Below, one piece after another: positions 1 to 7,274 of a stretch of 15,667 nucleotides of DNA. Source of the DNA: JAYEIA01 sp034659855. Lineage in GTDB: Bacteria; Bacteroidota; Bacteroidia; Bacteroidales; JAADGE01. The stretch lies in contig JAYEIA010000047.1 of assembly GCA_034659855.1 (NCBI GenBank), forward strand, positions 1 to 15,667, read 5' to 3'. The notes under the pieces were generated by a model. That model was not told the origin of the DNA and searched no databases. It saw nothing but the letters and a program-made list of their open reading frames with translations. Position 1 is the stretch's first letter; each line of letters starts with the position of its first letter. Position numbers and translations under genes: made by a program.

Positions 1-1
1 A

Positions 2-1807
2 TTAGACGGAGCTATCGCTGTATTTTGTGCAGTGGGCGGTGTAGAACCGCAATCTGAAACCGTATGGAGACAGGCCGATAAATATAAAGTACCGCGTATC
101 GCTTTTGTGAATAAGATGGATCGTGTTGGTGCCGATTATTTTGGAGTTGTGGAACAAATAAGAGATGTACTGGGTGCAAATGCAATACCTTTGCAAATAC
201 CTATTGGCTCCGAAGATAATTTTAAAGGAGTTATTGACTTGATTGAAAGAAAAGCAATTATCTGGCATCAAGATGACCAACTGGGAGTGAATTATTCTAC
301 CGAAGAGATTCCGGCAGAATATGAAGAACTGACAGAAAAATGGCGAGAAGAGTTAATTGAAGCCGTTGTTGAGCAAGATGATGAGTTGATGGAACGTTTT
401 TTTGATGACAGAGATGGTATTTCAGTTGATGATTTCAATGCTGTGACAAGAAAAGCTGTGATAGAACACAGAATTGTTCCTGTAATGTGTGGTTCTGCTT
501 TCAAAAATAAAGGAGTTCAGCGCCTATTAGACGGCATAATAGAATATCTTCCTGCCCCAACTGATGTGGTCGCTGTTACCGGGAAACACCCAAGAACAGA
601 AGAAATTTTAGTTAGAAAATCAGATGCTTCAGAACCATTATCTGCTTTAGTATTTAAAATTACAACAGATAAGTTTATAGGAAAACTGGCCTATGTCAGA
701 ATATATTCCGGAAAATTAAAATCCGGATCTTTTGTATATAATCCCAGAACAGAGAAGAAAGTCCGGATTGCACACATATATCAAATGCACGCAAACAAGC
801 AGACTCCAAAAGAGCAAGTAACTGCGGGAGACATTTGTGCTGTAGTTGGATTTAAAGAAGTTCAAACCGGAGATACGCTTTGTGCTCAAGACAAACAAAT
901 CAATCTGGAAACGATTACATTTCCCGAGCCGGTAATAAAAATAGCTATTGAGCCTAAAGCCAAGAAAGACCTTGACAAATTAGGTAATGCTCTACACAAA
1001 CTGGCAGAAGAAGATCCCACGTTTAAAATTAGTACCGATGAGTATTCCGGACAAACTATATTAGCCGGAATGGGAGAACTTCACTTGGAGGTATTGATTG
1101 ACCGATTGAAGCGTGAATTTTCCGTTGATTGTTCTCAAGGGAGACCTCAAGTTGCTTATCAAGAAACACTCACCAAAGAGATTGACCACAGAGAGATATA
1201 TAAGAAACAGAGTGGTGGTAGAGGTAAGTTTGCCGATATCAGCATAAAACTTATGCCCGGAGATCCAAAAAGTGAAGAGGAATTTGAATTTGAGAGTAAA
1301 ATCAAAGGAGGAGTAGTTCCTAAAGAATATTTTCCGGCTATTGAGAAGGGGTTCAAAGAAGCTATGCAAAACGGACCATTAGCCGGATATGAGTTAAGAT
1401 CTATGAAGGTTGTTCTTTATGACGGAAAATATCACGACGTTGATTCAGATGCCCTATCTTTTGAATTAGCTGCGAAATCCGCATACAGAGCAGCAGCGTC
1501 TAAAGCAGGACCGGTACTCACTGAGCCAATCATGAAAATTGAAGTTACCACCCCCGACGAAAGTCTAGGTGATATAATTTCAGATTTAAATAAAAGAAGA
1601 GCAAAAATCAGAGGAACAAAAGAAAAAAACAATGCCCAAATTATTGAGGCAACTGTACCTCTTGGAGAAATGTTCGGATATGTTACTGCCTTAAGATCAA
1701 TTTCTCACGGACGGGCAGTATCAACAATGGAATTTGTTCATTATGAGCCGGTTCCAATAGCTCTTGCTAAGAAGATAATTGAAAACGAAACAGGAAAAGA
1801 AATATAA
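2..1807 (+). CDS. fusA: Elongation factor G, 5'-truncated by window edge
   Basis: This is the C-terminal 601 residues of the GTPase that drives tRNA-mRNA translocation on the ribosome and works with RRF in recycling. The reading frame is open from base 2, before the GTG at 32, and the residues there (LDGAIAVFCAVGGVEPQSET) match the EF-G G domain, so the start lies upstream and about 100 residues are missing. Visible parts, numbered in the fragment: NKMD guanine-specificity motif at 37-40, the SAF motif of G5 at 165-167, domain II around 185-300, domain III with GMGELHLEV near 356-364, and domain IV with YHDVDS at 477-482. H478 of that loop corresponds to the translocation histidine of E. coli EF-G. 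Domain V ends in TMEFVHYEPVP. It ends in tandem TAA codons, 21 bases before rpsJ; no tuf gene follows. The intact domain IV tip argues for a canonical translocase rather than a divergent paralogue. Confidence 0.98.
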   Translation, partial: LDGAIAVFCAVGGVEPQSETVWRQADKYKVPRIAFVNKMDRVGADYFGVVEQIRDVLGANAIPLQIPIGSEDNFKGVIDLIERKAIIWHQDDQLGVNYSTEEIPAEYEELTEKWREELIEAVVEQDDELMERFFDDRDGISVDDFNAVTRKAVIEHRIVPVMCGSAFKNKGVQRLLDGIIEYLPAPTDVVAVTGKHPRTEEILVRKSDASEPLSALVFKITTDKFIGKLAYVRIYSGKLKSGSFVYNPRTEKKVRIAHIYQMHANKQTPKEQVTAGDICAVVGFKEVQTGDTLCAQDKQINLETITFPEPVIKIAIEPKAKKDLDKLGNALHKLAEEDPTFKISTDEYSGQTILAGMGELHLEVLIDRLKREFSVDCSQGRPQVAYQETLTKEIDHREIYKKQSGGRGKFADISIKLMPGDPKSEEEFEFESKIKGGVVPKEYFPAIEKGFKEAMQNGPLAGYELRSMKVVLYDGKYHDVDSDALSFELAAKSAYRAAASKAGPVLTEPIMKIEVTTPDESLGDIISDLNKRRAKIRGTKEKNNAQIIEATVPLGEMFGYVTALRSISHGRAVSTMEFVHYEPVPIALAKKIIENETGKEI

Positions 1808-1828
1808 TAATTCTCAAATAATTGCTTT

Positions 1829-2137
1829 ATGGCGCAGAAAATTAGAATAAAGTTAAAATCATACGACCATAATTTGGTTGATACCTCTACCGGGAAAATT
1901 GTTAAAACGGTTAAAACTACCGGAGCTGTTGTTAGCGGGCCAATACCCTTACCAACTAAAAAGAGAATCTTCACCGTTTTGAAGAGTACTTTTGTAAACA
2001 AGAAAGCAAGAGAACAATTTGAACTTTCAACATACAAACGATTAATAGACATCCATAATGCATCACCAAAAACAGTTGATGCGCTTATGAAGTTGGAATT
2101 ACCGAGTGGAGTGGATGTGGAAATAAAAGTAGGATAA
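1829..2137 (+). CDS. rpsJ: 30S ribosomal protein S10 (uS10, NusE)
   Basis: S10 sits in the head of the small subunit and, as NusE, also joins NusB and NusG in transcription antitermination and transcription-translation coupling. The 102-residue product is the usual length. The family signature GPIPLPTKKRIFTVLKSTFV lies at about residues 37-56, in the long loop that reaches into the 30S head, and KTVDALMKLELPSGVDVEIKV closes the protein. The ATG at 1829 gives the standard MAQKIRIKLKSYD start; the 21 bases upstream are AT-rich without a Shine-Dalgarno motif. It is the first gene of the S10 cluster, but here it lies directly behind fusA. There is no long leader of the kind that carries L4 autoregulation in E. 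coli, so that control is unlikely at this position. Confidence 0.98.
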   Translation: MAQKIRIKLKSYDHNLVDTSTGKIVKTVKTTGAVVSGPIPLPTKKRIFTVLKSTFVNKKAREQFELSTYKRLIDIHNASPKTVDALMKLELPSGVDVEIKVG

Positions 2138-2153
2138 TTTAAAATAAATAGTA

Positions 2154-2771
2154 ATGGCCGGATTAATAGGGAAAAAAATAGGAATGACATCCGTTTTCAG
2201 TGCCGAGGGAAAAAATATTCCATGCACTGTTTTAGAAGTCGGTCCTTGTGTTGTAACACAAGTAAAGACCAAGCAAATTGACGGTTACGATGCATTACAA
2301 TTGGGTTTTGACGATAAAAAGGAAAAAAACACAATAATGCCGGAAGCCGGACACTTTAAAAAAGCAAAAACTCCTGCAAAAAAGAGAGTTTTTGAGTTTC
2401 AGAATTTCAACCGGGAATACAAAGTAGGAGATGTTGTTACTTTGGACATATTCAAAGATATTCCTTGGGTGGATGTAACCGGATTTACTAAGGGTAAAGG
2501 GTTTCAGGGCGTTGTTAAACGATGGAATTTTCGCGGTGTCGGTGATGCTACCCATGGTCAGCAAGACCGATTGAGAGCACCCGGTTCTATTGGAGCCTCA
2601 TCTGATCCGTCTCGCGTTTTCAAAGGTATGAGAATGGCCGGTAGACAGGGAAACTACAAACAAAAGGTACTGAATCTTAAAGTATTGGATTTTGTAGAAG
2701 ATAAAAATTTAATAATTGTCAAAGGATCCGTTCCGGGTTCTAAAGGTTCTTACATTTTAATACAGAAATAA
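2154..2771 (+). CDS. rplC: 50S ribosomal protein L3 (uL3)
   Basis: L3 is a primary 23S rRNA binder needed early in large-subunit assembly, with a loop that approaches the peptidyl-transferase centre. The product has 205 residues, close to the bacterial norm. It begins MAGLIGKKIGMTSVF, continues with GFTKGKGFQGVVKRWNF at about 110-126, and has the central-loop block GSIGASSDPSRVFKGMRMAG at 144-163. In E. coli the corresponding block reads GSIGQNQTPGKVFKG and its Gln150 is methylated by PrmB; here that position is Ser150, so this modification cannot occur. The stop TAA shares its last A with the ATG of rplD (TAATG), which suggests translational coupling. Confidence 0.98.
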   Translation: MAGLIGKKIGMTSVFSAEGKNIPCTVLEVGPCVVTQVKTKQIDGYDALQLGFDDKKEKNTIMPEAGHFKKAKTPAKKRVFEFQNFNREYKVGDVVTLDIFKDIPWVDVTGFTKGKGFQGVVKRWNFRGVGDATHGQQDRLRAPGSIGASSDPSRVFKGMRMAGRQGNYKQKVLNLKVLDFVEDKNLIIVKGSVPGSKGSYILIQK

Positions 2772-3397
2772 TGAAAGCTAAGATATACGAAATTTCAGGT
2801 AAAGATACCGGAAAAACTGTTGAGTTGGTTGACGATGTTTATACAAATGAACCAAACGATCATGTAGTTTACCTCGACGTTAAACAACACTTGGCAAATA
2901 AACGCCAAGGAACACATAAAACAAAAGAGCGCGGTGAAGTTAAGGGCAGTAGAGCTAAGATTAAAAGACAAAAAGGAACGGGTACTGCAAGAGCCGGTGA
3001 TATTAAAAACCCTTTATTTAGAGGGGGAGGTAGAGTATTTGGCCCAAAACCAAGAAATTACCACTTCAAACTGAATAAAAAGGTAAAAAAATTGGCTCGA
3101 AAATCCGCCTTGTCATATAAAATAAAAGATGAAGCAATTCATGTCATACAAGACTTTGACTTTGAGGCTCCTAAGACAAAATCTATCGTTGATTTGAAAA
3201 AGAATTTGAAAATTAATGATAAAAAAACGGTTATTGTTTTACCAATTGAAAATAAAAACATATATTTGTCAGCCCGAAATTTAAAAGACATCAAAGTATT
3301 AACAGTCTCAGAATTAAATACTTATAATATAATGAATGCCTCATCTATTGTAATGACTGAACAAGCAGTTGACACTTTGAACAAAACTTGGGCATAA
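2771..3397 (+). CDS. rplD: 50S ribosomal protein L4 (uL4)
   Basis: L4 binds 23S rRNA domain I, and its long extended loop lines the peptide exit tunnel near the constriction. The 208-residue product shows the diagnostic loop with KRQGTHKTKERGEVKGS and KIKRQKGTGTARAGDIKNP (about residues 44-81), then GGGRVFGPKPRNY at 85-97. The C-terminal globular part is more variable, as usual for the family. Its start overlaps the rplC stop by one base. In gammaproteobacteria L4 represses its own operon through an mRNA leader; I see no leader here that could do this. Confidence 0.97.
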   Translation: MKAKIYEISGKDTGKTVELVDDVYTNEPNDHVVYLDVKQHLANKRQGTHKTKERGEVKGSRAKIKRQKGTGTARAGDIKNPLFRGGGRVFGPKPRNYHFKLNKKVKKLARKSALSYKIKDEAIHVIQDFDFEAPKTKSIVDLKKNLKINDKKTVIVLPIENKNIYLSARNLKDIKVLTVSELNTYNIMNASSIVMTEQAVDTLNKTWA

Positions 3398-3414
3398 ATA
3401 AAGAATATTTTGTT

Positions 3415-3705
3415 ATGGAAATTATAAAGAAGCCGGTAATAACCGAAAAAATGACGGACGAAAGTGAAGCTTTCAATCGTTACGGGTTTATTGTTGACAA
3501 CAGAGCAAACAAAATTCAAATAGCAAAAGCTGTTGAGGATTTATATAATGTAACTGTAGTCAAAGTAAATACAATGAGATACGGCGGAAAAAGAAGAAGC
3601 AGATATACCAAAACCGGTTATGTTTCAGGTAGAACTAATGCTTTTAAAAAAGCTATAGTTACCTTAATACAAGACGATACAATTGACTTTTACAGCAATA
3701 TTTAA
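3415..3705 (+). CDS. rplW: 50S ribosomal protein L23 (uL23)
   Basis: L23 lies at the mouth of the peptide exit tunnel and is the docking point for trigger factor and the signal recognition particle. The product is 96 residues from the ATG at 3415, giving MEIIKKPVITEKMTDESEAF, the typical N terminus (xPVITEK). A longer frame from a TTG at 3388 would add nine residues (MGINKEYFV) that overlap the end of rplD and match nothing conserved, so I reject that start. The core includes KIQIAKAVEDLYNVTVVKVN, the tunnel-facing loop with GGKRRSRYTKTGYVSGRTNA, and a short C-terminal strand. The gap to rplD is 17 bases and to rplB five. Confidence 0.97.
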   Translation: MEIIKKPVITEKMTDESEAFNRYGFIVDNRANKIQIAKAVEDLYNVTVVKVNTMRYGGKRRSRYTKTGYVSGRTNAFKKAIVTLIQDDTIDFYSNI

Positions 3706-3710
3706 GAGCA

Positions 3711-4550
3711 ATGGGAATAAAAAAGATGAAACCGGTTACACCGGGACAACGAAGACGCAGAGTAAACGATTTTGAAGGAATTACAAAGGTAAAACCGACA
3801 AAATCTTTAATCAAAGGACAGAGTAAATCAGGCGGACGTAACAGTAAGGGGCGTATGACCATGCGATATATCGGTGGTGGTCACAAGCAAAAATACCGCG
3901 TTATCGATTTCAAAAGAAATAAGGATGGGGTACCCGCTACTGTAAAGTCAATTGAATATGATCCGAACAGAACAGCACGTATTGCATTACTTTATTATGC
4001 CGATGGTGCAAAATCATATATCATAGCTCCGAACGGCCTTAAAGAAGGAGATGTTATTTCCTCCGGAGAAGGCACAGCCCCCGAAATTGGAAATACTCTA
4101 TTACTTAAAGAGATTCCTTTAGGTACAGTAATTCACAATATTGAATTACAACCCGGGAAAGGAGCTGAGATGGCCAGAAGTGCCGGAACATATGCTCAAT
4201 TGATTTCAAGAGAAGGAAGCAAATTCGCTCTTTTAAAATTACCCTCAGGTGAAGTAAGAAAAGTTCTCCTGACCTGTAGAGCCACAATTGGTGCAGTTTC
4301 GAATGCCGATAAAATGCTCCAACGAATGGGTAAAGCAGGAGCCAATCGCTGGAAAGGTCGCAGACCAAGAGTGCGTGGTGTTGCCATGAACCCTGTCGAT
4401 CACCCAATGGGTGGTGGTGAAGGTCGTTCTGCCGGCGGACACCCAAGATCAAGAACCGGAGTTCCGGCTAAAGGATATAAGACCAGAAACAATAAACGTA
4501 CTGATCGTTATATCGTTGAAAGAAGAAAAACTAAAAAACGTAAAAAATAA
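3711..4550 (+). CDS. rplB: 50S ribosomal protein L2 (uL2)
   Basis: L2 is one of the most conserved large-subunit proteins; it is required for subunit association and for an active peptidyl-transferase centre. The 279 residues fit the family. Visible blocks: KPVTPGQRRRR at the N terminus, SGGRNSKGRMTMRYIGGGHK at 40-59, an OB-like core with EYDPNRTARIALLYYADG, the SH3-like domain with LPSGEVRKVLLTCRATIG, and the C-terminal block GVAMNPVDHPMGGGEGRSAG at 223-242. The residue that aligns with His231 of E. coli L2 (DHPH) is Met233 here (DHPM), while the preceding Asp230 and His231 (E. coli Asp228, His229) are kept. From memory this change is normal for Bacteroidota. The basic tail ends KTKKRKK. Confidence 0.98.
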   Translation: MGIKKMKPVTPGQRRRRVNDFEGITKVKPTKSLIKGQSKSGGRNSKGRMTMRYIGGGHKQKYRVIDFKRNKDGVPATVKSIEYDPNRTARIALLYYADGAKSYIIAPNGLKEGDVISSGEGTAPEIGNTLLLKEIPLGTVIHNIELQPGKGAEMARSAGTYAQLISREGSKFALLKLPSGEVRKVLLTCRATIGAVSNADKMLQRMGKAGANRWKGRRPRVRGVAMNPVDHPMGGGEGRSAGGHPRSRTGVPAKGYKTRNNKRTDRYIVERRKTKKRKK

Positions 4551-4553
4551 TTT

Positions 4554-4817
4554 ATGAGCCGATCGCTGAAAAAAGGACCATTTATAGATGTTAACCTCAT
4601 TAAGAAAGTTGACCGAGTCAATGAATCCGGAAAAAAGAAAACTATAAAAACTTGGGCAAGACGTTCAATGATTTCTCCCGACTTTGTAGGACATACGATA
4701 GCTGTTCATAACGGTAAAAAGTTTATTCCCGTTTTTATTACAGAAAATATGGTAGGGCACAGACTGGGAGAGTTTGCAGCAACCAGAACATTCAGAGGAC
4801 ACAAGAAGAAAATTTAA
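4554..4817 (+). CDS. rpsS: 30S ribosomal protein S19 (uS19)
   Basis: S19 pairs with S13 in the small-subunit head, where it touches A-site tRNA and the B1a intersubunit bridge. The 87-residue product begins MSRSLKKGPFIDVNLIKKV and contains the conserved KTWARRSMISPDFVGHTIAVH and FITENMVGHRLGEFAATRTF before the basic end GHKKKI. The ATG lies three bases after the rplB stop, with only AT-rich sequence upstream, so initiation most likely depends on coupling or on unstructured mRNA rather than a Shine-Dalgarno contact. Confidence 0.98.
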   Translation: MSRSLKKGPFIDVNLIKKVDRVNESGKKKTIKTWARRSMISPDFVGHTIAVHNGKKFIPVFITENMVGHRLGEFAATRTFRGHKKKI

Positions 4818-4823
4818 TAAACC

Positions 4824-5222
4824 ATGGGTGCACACAAAAGATTAAAAGCCGAACGTATTAAGGAAGAGAAGAAAAATAAATATTTTGCAGTTCTTAAGAA
4901 TTGTCCGACTTCTCCGCGCAAGATGAGACTTGTTGCCGACTTAATTAGAGGTGTTGAGATAATGAAAGCATTAGATATTTTAAAACACAGTTCAAAAGAA
5001 CCGTCGTTGAGAATGGAAAAACTTTTAAGATCTGCAATAGCCAATTGGGAAGTCAAGAACGAAGGAGAACGAATTGAAGAACACGATTTAATTGTAAAAA
5101 ATATATTCGTAGATTCGGCCACAATTCTTAAACGATTCAGACCAAGAGCTCAAGGTAGAGCAAATAGAATAAGAAAACGTTCGAACCACGTTACAATATT
5201 TATTGACAGTAAAGAAAATTAA
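4824..5222 (+). CDS. rplV: 50S ribosomal protein L22 (uL22)
   Basis: L22 contacts all domains of 23S rRNA, and its beta-hairpin lines the exit tunnel opposite L4. The 132-residue product is longer than the roughly 110 of E. coli because of an N-terminal extension (MGAHKRLKAERIKEEKKNKY) that I associate with Bacteroidota homologues. The core begins with CPTSPRKMRLVADLIRG at about 31-47, followed by LRSAIANWEVKNE and the hairpin FRPRAQGRANRIRKRSNHVT. The protein ends shortly after, with FIDSKEN. The ATG is six bases beyond the rpsS stop. Confidence 0.97.
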   Translation: MGAHKRLKAERIKEEKKNKYFAVLKNCPTSPRKMRLVADLIRGVEIMKALDILKHSSKEPSLRMEKLLRSAIANWEVKNEGERIEEHDLIVKNIFVDSATILKRFRPRAQGRANRIRKRSNHVTIFIDSKEN

Positions 5223-5225
5223 TCA

Positions 5226-5948
5226 ATGGGACAAAAAACAAATCCGATAAGCAATAGATTAGGTTTCATCAGAGGATGGGATTCAAATTGGTTTGGTGGC
5301 GACGATTACGTTGATAAGATTCAAGAAGACAACAAAATTCGAGAATACTTGAAAATACGTTTAGCTAAAGCCGGCGTAGCACGTATCGTAATTGAACGAA
5401 CCCTGAAACTGGTTACAATTACAATTACAACAGCTCTACCGGGAATCATAATCGGAAGCAAAGGCTCTGAAGTGGACAAACTTCGAGAAGAGTTAAAAAA
5501 ACTTACCGATAAAGATGTTCAAATCAATGTATTTGAAATTAAAAGACCCGAACTTGACGCAGTTATCGTTGCAAATAATGTTGCAAAACAGATTGAAGGA
5601 CACGTATCCTACAGAAGAGCCATAGGAACAGCAATTTCATCAGCCATGAGAATGGGTGCCGAAGGCATAAAAGTGATGATTGCCGGAAGACTTAACGGCG
5701 CTGAAATGGCTCGGACAGAAACAATGAAAGAAGGTCGAATTCCTCTTCATACTTTTCGTGCCGATATTGATTATCATCAAGCAGAAGCTTTAACAAAAGT
5801 GGGATTGTTGGGAATCAAAGTATGGATTTGCAGAGGAGAGAAATTCGGAAAACAAGATTTATCCGTTGATTTCAAGACTCAGAAGAGAAAATCAGGTGGA
5901 AGAGGTTCCGGAAAAGGAAGAAAACCCCGTCGACACAACAGAAGATAA
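5226..5948 (+). CDS. rpsC: 30S ribosomal protein S3 (uS3)
   Basis: S3 forms part of the mRNA entry site of the small subunit and contributes to mRNA unwinding with S4 and S5. The 240 residues start MGQKTNPISNRLGFIRGW. A type II KH domain follows, with its GxxG loop as GSKG at 77-80 in GIIIGSKGSEVDKLREEL. The C-terminal S3 domain contains RAIGTAISSAMRMGAEGIKV, GRLNGAEMARTE and GRIPLHTFRADIDYHQAEA. A basic, glycine-rich tail (GGRGSGKGRKPRRHNRR) ends the protein. The frame closes with three consecutive stops, TAA TAA TAG, at 5946-5954, followed by one of the longer spacers of the window (28 bases). Confidence 0.98.
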   Translation: MGQKTNPISNRLGFIRGWDSNWFGGDDYVDKIQEDNKIREYLKIRLAKAGVARIVIERTLKLVTITITTALPGIIIGSKGSEVDKLREELKKLTDKDVQINVFEIKRPELDAVIVANNVAKQIEGHVSYRRAIGTAISSAMRMGAEGIKVMIAGRLNGAEMARTETMKEGRIPLHTFRADIDYHQAEALTKVGLLGIKVWICRGEKFGKQDLSVDFKTQKRKSGGRGSGKGRKPRRHNRR

Positions 5949-5976
5949 TAATAGTTCAACAAAATAATACAGTAGG

Positions 5977-6402
5977 ATGTTACAGCCAAAAAAGACAAAA
6001 TTCAGAAAGCAGCAAAAAGGTCGTATGAAAGGAATTGCTCAAAGAGGAGCAACCCTTGCTTTTGGTTCTTTTGGAATTAAAACTCTTGAGTCAACTTGGA
6101 TCACAGGGCGACAATTAGAGGCAGCCAGACAGGCAGCAGTACGCTATATGAAAAGAGAGGGAAGACTTTGGATAAGAGTATTCCCGGATAAGCCGGTGAC
6201 TAAAAAACCTGCCGAAGTACGAATGGGAAAAGGTAAAGGTGAACCTGAACTTTTTGTAGCAAGAGTAACTCCGGGCAGAATGATATTAGAAATTGACGGT
6301 GTACCGTTAGAAATAGCAAAAGAAGCACTACGATTAGCTTCTCAAAAGTTACCTATTAAAACACGATTTGTTATCAGAAGAGATTTTGATCATCAAAATT
6401 AA
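5977..6402 (+). CDS. rplP: 50S ribosomal protein L16 (uL16)
   Basis: L16 completes the large subunit late in assembly and helps position tRNA in the A and P sites. The product has 141 residues, starting MLQPKKTKFRKQQKGRMKG. Conserved blocks are GIKTLESTWITGRQLEAARQ at 33-52, RLWIRVFPDKPVTKKPAEVR at 63-82 and MGKGKGEPELFVARVTPG. Arg82 corresponds to the arginine that E. coli hydroxylates (Arg81), so the substrate position is kept, though no hydroxylase is visible in the window. AGG abuts the start codon directly (AGGATG), too close to act as a normal Shine-Dalgarno motif. Confidence 0.98.
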   Translation: MLQPKKTKFRKQQKGRMKGIAQRGATLAFGSFGIKTLESTWITGRQLEAARQAAVRYMKREGRLWIRVFPDKPVTKKPAEVRMGKGKGEPELFVARVTPGRMILEIDGVPLEIAKEALRLASQKLPIKTRFVIRRDFDHQN

Positions 6403-6414
6403 AAAAATATCGGA

Positions 6415-6618
6415 ATGAAAAACTCTGAAATACGTCAATTGACTACCCAAGAAATTATAGAGCAGTTAAACGAGGAGAAAGATAATCTTACCAGGTTACG
6501 AATAAACCATAAGGTCTCAGATCTTGAAAACCCATTGGTAATCTCCGAATCGAAAAAAATAATTGCCCGTTATAAAACTGAATTAAGAGCTCGCGAAATA
6601 GACGAGGCAAAGAAGTAA
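6415..6618 (+). CDS. rpmC: 50S ribosomal protein L29 (uL29)
   Basis: L29 is a small helical protein beside L23 at the tunnel exit, part of the surface used by targeting factors. The 67 residues form the expected two-helix hairpin: MKNSEIRQLTTQEIIEQLNE at the N terminus, a middle LTRLRINHKVSDLENPLVI, and the C-terminal SKKIIARYKTELRAREIDEA. The helices are rich in Glu, Lys and Arg. The gene sits between rplP and rpsQ, the universal order in this cluster. The length agrees with the family (about 60-70). Confidence 0.96.
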   Translation: MKNSEIRQLTTQEIIEQLNEEKDNLTRLRINHKVSDLENPLVISESKKIIARYKTELRAREIDEAKK

Positions 6619-6635
6619 TTTGAGAATATAAGAAA

Positions 6636-6893
6636 ATGGAAAAAAGAAACCTCAGAAAAAACCGAACAGGTGTTGTAACCAGTGATAAAGCCGAAAAAAC
6701 AATTTCTGTTTTAGTTAAAAGACGTTTGAAGCATGTAAAGTACGGAAAATTTGTAAACAAGCAGAAAAAGTATATCGCTCATGACGAAAACAATGATGCG
6801 AATATTGGTGACACTGTGAGAATTACTGAAACCCGTCCTTTGAGCAAAAACAAAACATGGCGACTGGAAAAAATAATTGAAAGAGCTAAATAA
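6636..6893 (+). CDS. rpsQ: 30S ribosomal protein S17 (uS17)
   Basis: S17 is a primary 16S rRNA binder of the 5' domain with an OB fold. The 85-residue product starts MEKRNLRKNRTGVVTSDKAE and shows the family core KTISVLVKRRLKHVKYGKFV, then KYIAHDENNDANIGDTVRIT and ETRPLSKNKTWRLEKIIERA. This matches the conserved HDE/GD/E(S/T)RPLSK pattern. The rplN start follows two bases after its TAA. It closes the S10 cluster. Confidence 0.97.
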   Translation: MEKRNLRKNRTGVVTSDKAEKTISVLVKRRLKHVKYGKFVNKQKKYIAHDENNDANIGDTVRITETRPLSKNKTWRLEKIIERAK

Positions 6894-6895
6894 TC

Positions 6896-7255
6896 ATGAT
6901 ACAAACAGAAAGTAAAGTAAACGTAGCCGATAATAGTGGTGCTAAAAAAGTTTTAGTAATCAGGGTACTCGGAGGTTCAAAATATGCCGGAATAGGAGAT
7001 CATGTTGTTGTATCCGTAAAAACTGCAATGCCGTCAGGGGAAATTAAGAAAAAAGCTGTAACTCGAGCGGTGGTCGTCAGAACTAAAAAAGAGGTGCGAA
7101 GAGACGACGGATCATATATCCGATTTGATGACAATGCAGTTGTTTTATTAAATGACGACGGAGAGATGAGAGGAACACGTGTTTTTGGCCCTGTACCTCG
7201 TGAGTTAAGAAAAGTAAATATGAAAGTAGTTTCCTTAGCGCCGGAAGTACTTTAA
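6896..7255 (+). CDS. rplN: 50S ribosomal protein L14 (uL14), slightly short
   Basis: L14 binds 23S rRNA and forms an intersubunit bridge; it is also the docking site for the silencing factor RsfS. The sequence is clearly L14: MIQTESKVNVADNSGAKKVL at the start, AVVVRTKKEVRRDDGSYIRF at 58-77, and MRGTRVFGPVPRELR followed by KVVSLAPEVL at the end. It has 119 residues where most bacterial L14 proteins have about 122. The loss falls in two places: the loop usually reading GGTGRRYA is GGSKYA (26-31), and the usual REKQFMK stretch is RKVNMK (105-110). Both are small surface changes and the frame is intact, so I read it as functional. Confidence 0.97.
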   Translation: MIQTESKVNVADNSGAKKVLVIRVLGGSKYAGIGDHVVVSVKTAMPSGEIKKKAVTRAVVVRTKKEVRRDDGSYIRFDDNAVVLLNDDGEMRGTRVFGPVPRELRKVNMKVVSLAPEVL

Positions 7256-7274
7256 ACTATAAAAATTTCATTCG

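Noticed and set aside
1808..1828. Internal Bacteroidota promoter (TTTG-type -33 and TAnnTTTG -7) before rpsJ
   Set aside because: No TAnnTTTG is present in the 21-base gap, so no promoter can be called there.
1741..2190. 149-residue open frame on the minus strand opposite fusA end and rpsJ
   Set aside because: It is antisense to conserved genes, has a low-complexity hydrophobic composition produced by the reverse of lysine-rich codons, and resembles no known protein.
3388..3414. Upstream TTG start for L23 overlapping rplD
   Set aside because: The added residues are not conserved, and the ATG at 3415 gives the family's standard N terminus.
4105..4452. 115-residue open frame on the minus strand opposite rplB
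   Set aside because: It is a shadow of the L2 coding sequence; no start context, no family features, and the + strand gene is certain.
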